A stretch of DNA of 64,000 nt from Cyclobacterium plantarum (GTDB taxonomy: Bacteria; Bacteroidota; Bacteroidia; Cytophagales; Cyclobacteriaceae). The notes under the pieces were generated by a model that had not been told where the DNA came from, did no database searches, and saw nothing but the letters and a program-made list of their open reading frames with translations. Numbering within the stretch: position 1 is the stretch's first letter; each line of letters starts with the position of its first letter. The stretch covers positions 310,001-374,000 of the forward strand of contig NZ_JAANYN010000005.1 in the NCBI RefSeq assembly GCF_011290685.1, in the 5' to 3' direction. Position numbers and translations under genes: made by a program. Positions 53,701-62,477 of this stretch are shown piece after piece.

Positions 53701-53996
53701 ACGGCTCCATCGGGTACGTCAAGACTAAAGTCCCCGTCAATATCTGTGGAAGTTCCCGTGGAAGTTCCCTTTACCAGGATGGCTGCCCCAGGAATGGGGT
53801 TCCCTTCCTCGTCCATTACTTTGCCTTGAATGGGAGCATCCTCTGCCACCCTACTTTCGGCATGTGCGTTAAAGGCAAGATTTTTTTCTTTAAAGCCTGT
53901 TGCCATTACTATCTGAAACATCAGCAATAGCATCCCAAAGCCATAAATGAGATACCTGGCCAACAGCCAAATCGACTTTTGTAAATTTGCTAGCAT
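50790..53996 (-). CDS. susC: SusC/RagA-family TonB-dependent outer-membrane transporter
   Basis: The 1068-residue protein has a long hydrophobic N-terminus (ARYLIYGFGMLLLMFQIVMA), a carboxypeptidase-like extension (IQGKVMDEEGNPIPGAAILVKGTSTGTST), the TonB box region DEVVVVGFGTQ, the plug (LSEALQGAVAGLYV, NIRGYTGFGQKG, VESVTVLKDAAASAIYGSRAPSGVILITTK) and the beta-barrel ending in QRQISFGVNIGI. It imports oligosaccharides with TonB energy. It is the first gene of a ten-gene glycan operon. Upstream, about 390 bp away, is the ATTAGG operator. Confidence 0.97.
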   Translation of the reverse strand: MLANLQKSIWLLARYLIYGFGMLLLMFQIVMATGFKEKNLAFNAHAESRVAEDAPIQGKVMDEEGNPIPGAAILVKGTSTGTSTDIDGDFSLDVPDGAVLVVSFLGFVTQEIEVGNRTDLEITLTEDIAQMDEVVVVGFGTQKKSHLTAAVEQIGSELIENRPINRLSEALQGAVAGLYVTPVNGGPAQESNFNIRGYTGFGQKGGPLVLVDGIERTMSDVNPNDVESVTVLKDAAASAIYGSRAPSGVILITTKSGTKGEKIQVNYSGNYSIGSPIGMPQWANSWEYAEKINEQYRNSLQAPIYTEEAIQRMRDYGAGLIPNNIVTENGTYGAHWDMNGNSDWFDIMYKSTVPSQQHNASVSGGSNNTGYYVGLGYNESMGLIKGSDDRLNRYNALLKVNSDVTDWLSLRMSMNYVRTDETAPNYRGGGPNYGDIWQNASASLPNWNDLNPNGSPSFLSSGPSLRGEGGTQTNERNETTLTGGFTVKPFKGLDIRGNYTWRNLTSHLERNTFVIFVEEADGSIRNSARSAQQSSVIRQMNFTNYHTADIVADYNTQIGNHSINALVGYQEEYNNFSRLAGVGRDLYTNSVPSISTTFNPNPTVNDMLTHWATQGVFGRMAYNYAEKYFIEFNGRYDAHSKFPADIRWSFFPSVSGAWNIAKENFWSVNKVDAFKIRAAYTSSGDPGSGNYLYLPTMGTGIGNGDVLLGGVKPNMVFMPPLVSSDLTWSSPQTLGFGLDVVAIENRLELTYDWYQRTIYNQPGPAKILPETIGTGLPSINNAVSETRGWEFSMKWRNTGRLAGRPFNYSARFNIADYIGYVVEYDENINGQRNGTWTPGEVFGQIWMYESNGVAQDIADVEANVPQGGGWYYPGDLMMKDLNGDGQINAGEGGRWYARGDQVMAGYNYGRYRYGMNLQANWNGIDLSVTFTGVPKWITYTNNFHVIPAGNNIWNSKWFTSHRELGTWTPETPDNYFPRHSFKTYGANDQYVENLAHLRVQNLRLGYNLPQTLLERIKMRKVYVYTSAENLGMIYYKSNFRYEPEILSRYGGNGYPPQRQISFGVNIGI

Positions 53997-54459
53997 AATT
54001 TTGTATGTTAGGTTTATAATTATTGATTGTATTTCGCTTTTTTTCAGGCATATTTTTTATCCCCTTGTTTTCGGGAAATTTCGACCCGCAGCTTTTTTTA
54101 GGAGGTGTTTTGGTATGTTGTTGCCATCATTTGAAATTTAAGTCCTGGTCCCTTCTTTCTAATGCTAAACCATAATCCCCGAAACAGGAAAATCCAATTC
54201 CATCAGGATTTTACCAGTCTTTTTCACCTTCTGGCCAAACGGGAATCTGGAAATTCTTCGTTTTCCTTCGGGAGATTACCCATTTAGGTATTTCCCCTTT
54301 TGGAATGGGAAATACCTGCAATGCTTTGTTAGAAGTTGATTGCCAGTAATTTATTTTAGTGCATTTGCCCCAATTATACTAACATTAGGCCAAACGACCT
54401 AATATTAGGGTAAGTTTTTGCATGAAAAGTTTTAAGGTCTTTTTTACGGTAGGCAAAAA
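53997..54459. other. Control region upstream of the susC operon
   Basis: About 460 bp between the enolase-superfamily gene and susC. It holds the 20-bp operator (54384-54403). The rest has no gene. I see no confident -33/-7 pair. Confidence 0.5.
54384..54403 (-). promoter_or_regulatory. Operator upstream of susC (shared with the symporter operon)
   Basis: ATTAGG and CCTAAT arms are separated by 8 nt. The same 20-bp motif with 16 identities occurs at 58669-58688 upstream of the symporter operon. Size, symmetry and position suggest the binding site of a dimeric regulator, perhaps of the GntR or LacI kind; none is encoded in this window. Confidence 0.55.
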
Positions 54460-55725
54460 TTAACAGGAAAGGGCTTTTTTTACTTTTTCAGGGTCCTTTA
54501 AATCGGTACTCATACCCGGTTCCTGCGGCGTTTTGTATTTTCCTCCTACCACTTGGGCAGGAAATTTAAAATAGGTTTTTAAATGAGGGATGTGTTCCAG
54601 TAAAAGGGCAGGATGGCCCAATGAAATGTGATTGAAAAGCACCAGGTGCTGGTGGATCTGACCCATATCTCCTACATGGGGCAACACAGGAATGTTGTAT
54701 TTTTTGGACAAAAGACTGATAAGTAAAAACTCGGACACGCCACCAACCCTGACTGCATCCACCTGGTTAAAGGCCATGCAACCTGATTGTATAAAATTTT
54801 TGAACATGATCTTGTTGGGTACGTGCTCACCCAGGGCTATTGGGATAGGTACTTCTTTTGATAGTGTGATGTGCGCCTGAATATCATCGGGATGGGTAGG
54901 TTCTTCTATCCAATAGGGATCGATGGACATGAGTTTTCTGCAGGTAGCGATGGCTTTGGGCAGGTTCCATTGCTGATTGGCATCCAGCATGATACTGGCT
55001 TTTGGGCCGGCAGTTTTTCGCACCAATTCTGCCCTTTGGATGTCCCTTTCCACTTCATTTGACCCAACTTTTAATTTGATGGCCGTAAAACCCTGATCAA
55101 TTGATTTTTTAATATTTCGTACCAACTTCTCTTCAGAATAGTTGAACCAGCCGATCGAAGTGTCATAACCCGGGTATCCATCCTTAAGGATCCCCATCCG
55201 GTTTTGCTTTCCTGCCTCTTGCTCAATTATCAGCGACATGGCCTCCTGTTTGCTTAAAACATCTTCGTAATAAGAAAAATCAAGGGTGTTGGTCAATTCC
55301 TCAGGAGAAAGATCCAGCAACAATTTCCAGAGTGGCTGGCATCTGGATTTGGCCCAAAGGTCATAACAAGCATTGACCACCGAAGCCAAAGCCAGGTGGG
55401 TCACGCCCTTATGGGGGCCCAGCCACCTCAGGTTAGGGTCATCTGCCATTTTTTTGTAGGTGGTTCCAAAATCGGCCATGAGCTCATTGATTTCCCTGCC
55501 TTCTACATACCGCACCAGATAATCTATGGCTCCGCAGACCAGCCTGTTCCCGGCACCCAGGGTAAAAGCCAGCCCGATTCCTTCCAATGAGCAGTCTGTT
55601 TGTAATTTGCACACCGCATAGGCATATATGGGCGTAGAATGCACAGCATCAGAACCGGCACCATTTTTTAAAGGATATTGGACATCCTGCGATCTTCCGG
55701 ATTTAATTTGTATTGACTTATTCAT
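54460..55725 (-). CDS. fucD: Enolase-superfamily sugar-acid dehydratase, L-fuconate dehydratase-like
   Basis: The 421-residue protein aligns with L-fuconate dehydratases: GSDAVHSTPIYAYAVCKLQT, GIGLAFTLGAGNRLVC and CYDLWAKSRCQPLWKLLLDLS. The enolase-superfamily motifs are FTAIKLKVGSN (catalytic Lys), IMLDANQQW (metal Asp), WIEEPTHPDD (metal Glu), IALGEHVPN (metal Glu) and LPHVGDMGQ (catalytic His). It would convert L-fuconate to 2-keto-3-deoxy-L-fuconate in the non-phosphorylated L-fucose pathway. The upstream genes on the same strand encode a dehydrogenase and a symporter, consistent with this. Confidence 0.82.
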   Translation of the reverse strand: MNKSIQIKSGRSQDVQYPLKNGAGSDAVHSTPIYAYAVCKLQTDCSLEGIGLAFTLGAGNRLVCGAIDYLVRYVEGREINELMADFGTTYKKMADDPNLRWLGPHKGVTHLALASVVNACYDLWAKSRCQPLWKLLLDLSPEELTNTLDFSYYEDVLSKQEAMSLIIEQEAGKQNRMGILKDGYPGYDTSIGWFNYSEEKLVRNIKKSIDQGFTAIKLKVGSNEVERDIQRAELVRKTAGPKASIMLDANQQWNLPKAIATCRKLMSIDPYWIEEPTHPDDIQAHITLSKEVPIPIALGEHVPNKIMFKNFIQSGCMAFNQVDAVRVGGVSEFLLISLLSKKYNIPVLPHVGDMGQIHQHLVLFNHISLGHPALLLEHIPHLKTYFKFPAQVVGGKYKTPQEPGMSTDLKDPEKVKKALSC

Positions 55726-55804
55726 TCCTTTTTCTTTTCAGGTTTGCAGTTTTGCCTAAGTTGACTATTCAGCCTTATGCAAAGCGTTTTTTTTAGAACT
55801 TTTC

Positions 55805-56872
55805 TTATTTGAATGGTAACCCACCCTGTTCATTTGATTCGTATAATTTTTCAACCAGGCGCATGGTTTGGAAGGCGTCTTCCACGGCATTGGGGAAAGT
55901 AGCTGTTGGATTTTTCAGCCGGTTTTGCAAGGATGCCATGGGACCCATAAATGCATGAGGGAACCAATCCCCCTCCAAAGGGACCTCCTGCCAGGCCTTC
56001 TCACTTTCCATTTTGCTGAAATATTCCAATTTGGATGCCCTTCCTTGAGGATAATCGAATGAAACCCCTATTTGTATCTTGATGGCACCTTGCGTTCCTT
56101 CCAGCTTCAGGTAAGATTCCTGCTCCTTAGATCCGTAATCGTGTCCATGGTTGGTAAGGATACGGGCTTGTCTGAATGTGTCATAGTCCAGAACGATTGT
56201 GCTTCTGGTGGCTGCCAATGAAGCAGCTTTGGGATGTTGGATGGTGCTTCCAAACACCCTTGATGGGTCTCCCCAAAAGGCCCTGACCGTATCCAAATAA
56301 TGGATACTGTGGTACAAAATTTCTACCCGTGGCTTCTTTTTAAGGAATTCCCATAATTCCCAGGGGGTATACACAGCTACCTTAAACTCTATATCAAACA
56401 GGTCCCCGATCAGCCCCCGATCAATCAGGTCCATGGCAGCTAAGATAAATGGGGCATGCCGGAGTTGAAAATTGACAGCTGCCACCAGGGACTTTTCCCG
56501 GCATAGGGCAAGAATTTCCCTTGCTTCCTTAATGTTCTCGCCCATGGGTTTCTGTATCAGTACCGATGAGCCATCAGGTAATTGCTTCAGCAGATCTATA
56601 ATTTGGTCTGCGGGTACAGCCAGATCAAATACCGCTCCGACTTCCAGGGCCTTCCGGATAAGCAAATCCAGGGAATCAAATGCAACCTGCTCCAACCCGA
56701 AAGATTCCTCCAGTGATTTTGCTTTTCCGGGTGTTAGATCATAAATGCCCGCAACCGGGAATTTTGCCATAGCGTAGGCTGGCAGATGGGCATCGCGCAC
56801 AATGCCACCTGCCCCTATGATGACAACAGGAAGCGGGTTATCAGGAATTACCGGTCTTTGGTTCAATTGCAT
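55805..56872 (-). CDS. Gfo/Idh/MocA-family NAD(P)-dependent oxidoreductase
   Basis: The 355-residue protein has the Rossmann start VVIIGAGGIVRDAHLPAY, the family motif QKPMGENIKEAREIL (the usual EKP is QKP) and HSIHYLDTVRAFWGDP (catalytic His/Asp region). It probably oxidises a sugar in the L-fucose pathway or a related sugar acid; sequence alone does not fix the substrate. It lies 79 bp upstream of the dehydratase and 44 bp downstream of the symporter on the same strand. Confidence 0.88.
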   Translation of the reverse strand: MQLNQRPVIPDNPLPVVIIGAGGIVRDAHLPAYAMAKFPVAGIYDLTPGKAKSLEESFGLEQVAFDSLDLLIRKALEVGAVFDLAVPADQIIDLLKQLPDGSSVLIQKPMGENIKEAREILALCREKSLVAAVNFQLRHAPFILAAMDLIDRGLIGDLFDIEFKVAVYTPWELWEFLKKKPRVEILYHSIHYLDTVRAFWGDPSRVFGSTIQHPKAASLAATRSTIVLDYDTFRQARILTNHGHDYGSKEQESYLKLEGTQGAIKIQIGVSFDYPQGRASKLEYFSKMESEKAWQEVPLEGDWFPHAFMGPMASLQNRLKNPTATFPNAVEDAFQTMRLVEKLYESNEQGGLPFK

Positions 56873-56916
56873 GTGTTGGAATAAATTTTAAATTTTTTTA
56901 GCCAGGCCATTTCTTC

Positions 56917-58521
56917 TCAATAGAAAGTCCAGTACAAAATCAGCATGGTAAGCAGTAAAGCGACACTCAGCCAATTGACAAGAGAGGATGGACTGCGGAC
57001 TTTCAGGTAAAAGCCGGGGAAAATCACCTGTTTTTGTTTATCGAAAATGGAAATGACCGCATATAGCAAAACAGAGAAAATAAAGTTAAGGTAAGTTTGC
57101 TTTAACCAATTGATGCCCAGCCCCTCAGTACTGGAGATGTAATTCGAAATCCCTCCAATGGGGATATACTTTTCTACCAAAAAAACCGCAACAGCAAATA
57201 AACTTCCCCCCAATAGCGTAAAGAAGGCTGCATTGGCTGTCCCCCTGGAGGACAGTATCCCAAGCAGGAAAACGGCTACAATGGAAGGGGCAAAGATGGA
57301 AAACATTTGGTTGATCAATTCGAAAATCGTTCCCAGGCTACCCAGAAAGGGCGACCAGATTACGGCCAGGATCAATACCAGCACGCCGGTAATTCTCCCA
57401 ATGTAAATCTTTTGCACATCGGCCAGGTTGGGTTTTAGTTTGTCGAAGACATCGTACACGATCAGCGTAGAACAGCTGTTGATTGCAGCGGCCACACTGC
57501 TCATCACTGCGGCAAGCAGGGCGGCCAGCATGAGTCCTTTCAGCCCCACCGGCATCAATTGATTGATCATCATCGGCAAGACGCTTTTGGTGTCAGTTCC
57601 GATCTCCTGCCTGAACAGGGCAAAGGCCAAAATGCCGGGCACTACCATGATGAATACAGGAAGGATTTTCAGGAAGCCGGCAAAGAGGGCTCCAAGCTTA
57701 GCCTGTTTTTCAGAGCGGGCACCCAATACCCGCTGCACAATGGTCTGGTCTGTACACCAATACCAGATCCCCAAAATCAGGTGACCGAATAGCATGTCAG
57801 CGAAAGTGAAGCCTTTTTTGGCAGCATCGAAGCTTACAATTTTAAAGCGATCCGGATCTACAGCCGTCTTTAGTTCCGCATAGGAAGTAATGCCTATCTC
57901 AGGTAAACGGTAGATGGCCAGCACCGTAATGGTCAGGGACCCGGCAATCAATATTACCGTCTGCACCGTTTCTGTGATCACTACAGAGGTCAGTCCGCCC
58001 ACAATGGTGTAGATCCCTGTGGCCAGGGCAATGATGACAATGGACAATGGGATACTGACACCGAAAACATTTTCAAATACCACGGCTCCGGCATACAGGC
58101 TCACCCCGATATGCATAAACAGGGCAGCAAGAATACTGAATATGGCCAGCAGTATCCTGGACCGGGAGTCATAGCGTTTTTCCAGAAACTGGGGCAGGGT
58201 AGTGATTTTGGTACGCAGGTAGAAAGGGATGAACACAAAAGCAAGGATCAGGAGTTCGATTCCGGAAAACCACTCGAAATTGCCCCATACGATGCCATCT
58301 GTAAAGCCAGATTCGGCAAGCCCTACCAGGTGCACTGTAGAAATATTGGAAGCAAATAGGGAAGCGCCTATCACGGCCCATGACAATGACTTACCCGCCA
58401 AAAAATACCCTTCGCTGCTACGGTTTTTCTTGCGCACAGACAACAGTCCGATCAGGACAATGCCCAGCAGGTAGCCAGCGATGATCAATACATCCCAAAA
58501 GTCAGTTGAATCCATATCCAA
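56917..58521 (-). CDS. Sodium:solute symporter (SSS/SGLT family), probable sugar importer
   Basis: The 534-residue protein has about 13-14 transmembrane helices. SSS signs include SSEGYFLAGKSLSWAVIGASL, FASNISTVHLVGLAESG, IYTIVGGLTSVVITETVQ, the sodium-site helix LLAAVMSSVAAAINSCSTLIVYD and YWCTDQTIVQRVLGARSEKQ. It should import the monosaccharide released by the glycosidases, likely L-fucose or a similar sugar, with Na+. It is the first gene of the three-gene catabolic operon. The operator is 148 bp upstream. Confidence 0.92.
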   Translation of the reverse strand: MDMDSTDFWDVLIIAGYLLGIVLIGLLSVRKKNRSSEGYFLAGKSLSWAVIGASLFASNISTVHLVGLAESGFTDGIVWGNFEWFSGIELLILAFVFIPFYLRTKITTLPQFLEKRYDSRSRILLAIFSILAALFMHIGVSLYAGAVVFENVFGVSIPLSIVIIALATGIYTIVGGLTSVVITETVQTVILIAGSLTITVLAIYRLPEIGITSYAELKTAVDPDRFKIVSFDAAKKGFTFADMLFGHLILGIWYWCTDQTIVQRVLGARSEKQAKLGALFAGFLKILPVFIMVVPGILAFALFRQEIGTDTKSVLPMMINQLMPVGLKGLMLAALLAAVMSSVAAAINSCSTLIVYDVFDKLKPNLADVQKIYIGRITGVLVLILAVIWSPFLGSLGTIFELINQMFSIFAPSIVAVFLLGILSSRGTANAAFFTLLGGSLFAVAVFLVEKYIPIGGISNYISSTEGLGINWLKQTYLNFIFSVLLYAVISIFDKQKQVIFPGFYLKVRSPSSLVNWLSVALLLTMLILYWTFY

Positions 58522-58668
58522 CAGTTTGGTGCAGGGAGCCGTCTGGGCGGAATAGGGAAGGGGCCAAGCCCGGCGCTATTGCATTCCGGGCTAAGCGAAG
58601 GGCCAAATTAATGGTGTGAGAGATCATGCCTTTGTCTTTTTGAAACTTATCGGGCCAAAAATAGAAAA

Positions 58669-58688
58669 ACTAGGGCAAAAGACCTAAT
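58669..58688 (-). promoter_or_regulatory. Operator upstream of the symporter operon (shared with susC)
   Basis: The 20-bp motif (reverse complement ATTAGGTC-TTTTGCCC-TAGT) matches 54384-54403 at 16 of 20 positions. It lies about 148 bp upstream of the symporter ATG. The recurrence at two catabolic promoters supports co-regulation. Confidence 0.55.
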
Positions 58689-58813
58689 CATATTTTTAAC
58701 CGAGCACTAAAATGAAAAATTAACTTGCTTCCGAACGAATTGGCATCATCAAATCCTGGTGTTTTGTAACCGAATCAGGTCAAAAGCTTGAATCAAACCA
58801 AAAAGCCCTGGAG

Positions 58814-59215
58814 CTACCGGTATTGGGGCCATGTCCGGTGAGCCAAAGCAGCACCGCCTACCAGCAACAATATTTGGAGAAACAAACCTGGTGCTGTTTC
58901 CAGGCTCCTGCCAATGACAAAGAGCAGCAGCACCATGGAAAAGAAAGCGAACATTCCGGTTAGTTCTTCTTTTTTGTCACTGGCTTTTCTGTTGAAAAAA
59001 ATCTTGGCCAACAGCCCTCCAAATAGGAAGGTAAACCAGATCAGCCGATGCCGGAGGTCTTTGACCACATAGCTGAAGGTAGGAAAGTCGTTTCCTTCCA
59101 AAGTGACCAGCACAATATCAATCACTACCATCAATCCCAGCATGCTCGCCACAATGATCTTGATCGTTCGTATTTCGGACAAATGCCTGTTTAAAAACCT
59201 TTTGAATTTGCTCAT
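58814..59215 (-). CDS. Small membrane protein, hypothetical
   Basis: 133 residues with four hydrophobic helices (IIVASMLGLMVVIDIVLVTL, LIWFTFLFGGLLAKIFF, LTGMFAFFSMVLLLFVIG, GLFLQILLLVGGAALA). No family is recognised. Its start overlaps the stop of the next upstream gene by 4 bp, so they form a pair. Confidence 0.75.
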   Translation of the reverse strand: MSKFKRFLNRHLSEIRTIKIIVASMLGLMVVIDIVLVTLEGNDFPTFSYVVKDLRHRLIWFTFLFGGLLAKIFFNRKASDKKEELTGMFAFFSMVLLLFVIGRSLETAPGLFLQILLLVGGAALAHRTWPQYR

Positions 59216-59613
59216 GGCGTTACTGTATAATTCATGGACCAGAAAAAATGTCCGTACAGGAAACCGGCAATTAGAAGAGCCGTCAGGACGGCCTTGGATT
59301 TCTTAAAGGGCACTTTGAAAGCAATCAATACCATGATTATCGTCAGTCCGAAAAGAATCAAAACCGGAAACATGCCATTGGACATTTTGAAGGCCGCATT
59401 TGAGGTTCCCAAAAACAGGTGCCCGCCTATGGCCCCCAGGGCAAAGGGGATAAAGAAGGATTTGCCCTTAGACCAGTCCAGCAAGAGAATATTGGACGTG
59501 TCCTGATCAATTCCATTGAGCATGAGCAGGATTTCAAGGACAAAATAGGTAATGGTAATACCTATCATGATATTGACTACTGATATATACTGTATGCTCT
59601 CCATATTCAACAT
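59212..59613 (-). CDS. Small membrane protein, hypothetical
   Basis: 133 residues with four hydrophobic helices (VVNIMIGITITYFVLEILLML, FFIPFALGAIGGHLFLG, FPVLILFGLTIIMVLIAF, AVLTALLIAGFLYGHFFW). No family is recognised. It overlaps the gene at 58814-59215 by 4 bp. Equal length suggests the two could form a heteromeric membrane unit, but they are not evidently paralogous. Confidence 0.75.
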   Translation of the reverse strand: MLNMESIQYISVVNIMIGITITYFVLEILLMLNGIDQDTSNILLLDWSKGKSFFIPFALGAIGGHLFLGTSNAAFKMSNGMFPVLILFGLTIIMVLIAFKVPFKKSKAVLTALLIAGFLYGHFFWSMNYTVTP

Positions 59614-60171
59614 AGAAAATTCAAATTCAATTTAAGGCATTTTTGGGCAAAATGATATAGAAATCACATCTATTTTTGACCAAATAATATAGGGAATAAG
59701 GGTCTGGGCCAGGTACAACCTGTAAAATCCAATGTAAATATTCAAAATCACTTAGATCACTTATTTTTTTAGCTACTTCCCGATTTTAAACTGGGTGTAG
59801 ATTGCATCTACATCCCTTCTATCCATTGATTTATGTCATCGAGGCATTTGTAATACCGGATCACTTGTAAAGTAATATTATTGGAGACGGGCAGGTCCAG
59901 CCATTGTAAATGGCTTTTTGGTAAGAATAATCTGTTTTTGCTTCGGTGATATCAGGGTGAAGTGGCATAATCACCCGGTAGATACGTTCATAAAAAAGAT
60001 TTTGATCCATGTTTCCAGTAACTTTCCTATTTCGATGGATACCCATTGCCCTTTCTTACCTGGTCATTGGTTTAGCAGTACTTAATTTATGGTATTTAAC
60101 CTATATAAAAAGGGGCTTCAAAGGAAATTAGTTGAACAATTTCTTGCAAATTTCATTTATTTGTTTATAAT
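59614..60171. other. Intergenic stretch between divergent transcripts
   Basis: About 560 bp. It holds a perfect palindrome (TGTAGAT-TGC-ATCTACA, 59796-59812). A 61-codon frame at 59861-60046 (minus) is weak and I do not call it. The region should hold promoters for the small membrane pair and for the MltF-like gene. Confidence 0.45.
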
Positions 60172-61635
60172 ATGGAGGTTATGGATATAAGAATTACTAC
60201 TTTATTTGCTGTTGTTTTATTAATAATGTCAGCTTGTTCTCAAGGAAGAAGAGGTTCCGGGGAAGAAGATGGCCAATCGCTGCCGGAAACTGTTCCTTAC
60301 AAGGTGGAAAAGGATCTGGAAAGCATCAAAGAGGATGGGGTCCTGCATGCCATCACTATTTACAGCTCCACAAGCTATTTTTTGTACAAGGGAATGCCCA
60401 TGGGTTTTGAGTATGAGCTATTGTCCCGGTTGGCAGAACACCTGGATCTGGAGCTTGAGATTACTGTTGCGGAGGATATTGATGATTTATTCGATATGCT
60501 GAACAATGGGGATGGAGATCTGATCGCCTATGGTTTGACGGTAACGGAGCCCAGAAAAAGACTGGTGGATTTTACGGAATACCATTATGTGACCCACCAG
60601 GCTCTGGTGCAGCGCATGCCGGACAATTGGCGCTCCCTGCCTGGCTATAAGATTGATAAACAGGTCATTTCCAATACGCTAGAACTGGAGGACGATACCG
60701 TTTGGGTGAGGGAAAACACTTCCTATTCCCAAAGGCTTCAAAACCTGCAGGATGAGATTGGGGCAGAAATCCCCGTTAAGCTGATTGACGGAAATATACC
60801 TACAGATGAAATCATCCGGATGGTGGTGGATGGGGAAATTGACAGGACGGTGGCCGACTACAATATTGCGGCCATCAACAAGACCTATTATCCCATATTG
60901 CATATTGATACCAGGATTTCCTTCTCCCAGCGCATCGCCTGGGCGGTAAGACAAAATTCCCCTGAATTGCTTCAAGCCATTAACGATTGGATCAAAGAGG
61001 AGAAAAAGTCAGACGACTACTATGTCATCTACAACAAATATTTCAAAAACAGGAAATCCTTCAGGGGCAGGATCCAAAGCGATTTTTACAGTAAAAACGG
61101 CAATAGGATCAGCGAATACGATGGTATCATTAAAGAAAATGCCCCTGAGTTGGGATGGGATTGGCGTTTCCTTTGTTCTCAGGTTTACCAGGAGTCGAGG
61201 TTTGATCCAAGGGCCACCTCCTGGGTGGGTGCCAGTGGGTTGATCCAACTGATGCCGGCCACGGCAAAGGAAGTGGGCGTTTCCAATAGTTATAACCCGG
61301 AACAGAATGTAAGGGGAGGGGTAAAGTACCTGGATAAAATGTGGGACAACTTCGAATCGGTAAAAGATTCCGTCCAAAGGGTAAAGTTTACCCTGGCAGC
61401 CTTCAATTGTGGGGCGGGTCATGTGTATGATGCCATGCGGCTGGCAGAAAAGCACGGAAAAGACCCGGCCATCTGGGACGAAAACGTAGAAGAATTCATC
61501 TTGAAACTGGCGGACAAGGAATACTACTACGATGATGTGGTCCGCCATGGATTTGTGAGGGGAGCGGAACCTTACCACTATGTCAGGGACATATTTCTGC
61601 GGTATGAGCATTACAAACAGTTTATAGAGATGTGA
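60172..61635 (+). CDS. mltF: MltF-like membrane-bound lytic transglycosylase (SBP_3 plus SLT domains), lipoprotein
   Basis: The signal MDIRITTLFAVVLLIMSAC (from the ATG at 60181; 60172 is the longer start) makes it a lipoprotein. Residues about 50-285 are an extracellular solute-binding fold (LHAITIYSSTSYFLYKGMPM, LLSRLAEHLDLELEITVAED, DLIAYGLTVTEPRK). Residues about 315-440 form the SLT transglycosylase domain: FLCSQVYQESRFDPRATS (catalytic Glu), GLIQLMPATAKEVGV and FTLAAFNCGAGHVYDAM. MltF cleaves peptidoglycan with anhydro-muramic products; its binding domain regulates activity. Length (487) is normal. It stands alone on the plus strand. Confidence 0.93.
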   Translation: MEVMDIRITTLFAVVLLIMSACSQGRRGSGEEDGQSLPETVPYKVEKDLESIKEDGVLHAITIYSSTSYFLYKGMPMGFEYELLSRLAEHLDLELEITVAEDIDDLFDMLNNGDGDLIAYGLTVTEPRKRLVDFTEYHYVTHQALVQRMPDNWRSLPGYKIDKQVISNTLELEDDTVWVRENTSYSQRLQNLQDEIGAEIPVKLIDGNIPTDEIIRMVVDGEIDRTVADYNIAAINKTYYPILHIDTRISFSQRIAWAVRQNSPELLQAINDWIKEEKKSDDYYVIYNKYFKNRKSFRGRIQSDFYSKNGNRISEYDGIIKENAPELGWDWRFLCSQVYQESRFDPRATSWVGASGLIQLMPATAKEVGVSNSYNPEQNVRGGVKYLDKMWDNFESVKDSVQRVKFTLAAFNCGAGHVYDAMRLAEKHGKDPAIWDENVEEFILKLADKEYYYDDVVRHGFVRGAEPYHYVRDIFLRYEHYKQFIEM

Positions 61636-62168
61636 TCTGATCCATGGTTTGAATCCGAATTTGTTGATCATTGAATAGGCTACTTCTATGACTGGTCGAA
61701 GCCGTTGTTCACTTTTACGGTAGCAATGTAGCCGGCGTATTATTCAGGATTCAATGATCTTAAAACGGGAGATGGGAGTTAAAATTTATCCACAAAAAAA
61801 TTTGGATAGTTACACGAATTAATTAACTTCACTATCAGAAAAGCCAACACTACTATTTTAACTGCCTCGTTTTCTTTGCTGACATATTGGTTTGTCAAAG
61901 GTCCTTTTTGATACAAAAGCCGTTGTATTTTGGAGCAAAAAGGTTTTTCAATCAACTGCAAAGCCGAAAACTGTTGACATTAATCAGCTTTTTTTAAAAA
62001 AAACAAATCTACCAATTTATCAACCTTTAGGTGTCGTTGCGGTCCATGGTGACTTTTTGAATATCCTATACTTAATGCTTAAAGGTTTTCGTTTCATCGA
62101 GCTTGTGTTTCCCATGTAAACAGGAGTACGGCATTACTATGTGTTAACCTACTAATGCCTTTTTTATT
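61636..62168. other. Intergenic stretch, no supported gene
   Basis: About 530 bp after the transglycosylase gene. No family-like frame, repeat or clear terminator was found. Confidence 0.35.
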
Positions 62169-62477
62169 ATGAAACCTTTACTATTCCTACAAACAGGGCT
62201 GCCATTACTGTGGCTGAAACCACCGTATGCCAGGGAAAAAATCAATCCAAGCCGCCTCCCCTTATCTGGAAGTTTAAATACCCCCGGCCGAAACCACCCG
62301 GCTACTGTCGGAAATGGTTGGGAAGTTTGCCCTCTGTCCGGTCCGATGCGAAGAACAAATCACTGCGCTGTGGACAAAAATGATGAACATGAAAACAACC
62401 CTATCGCCGATGAAGCAAATGGGCAGGTAACCAGAAATCAATCCAGTTTGATTTTTAGAAACCCCATTGATTTTACC

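Noticed and set aside
59861-60046. 61-codon minus-strand frame between divergent genes
   Set aside because: No recognised family and no supporting context; short enough to be chance.
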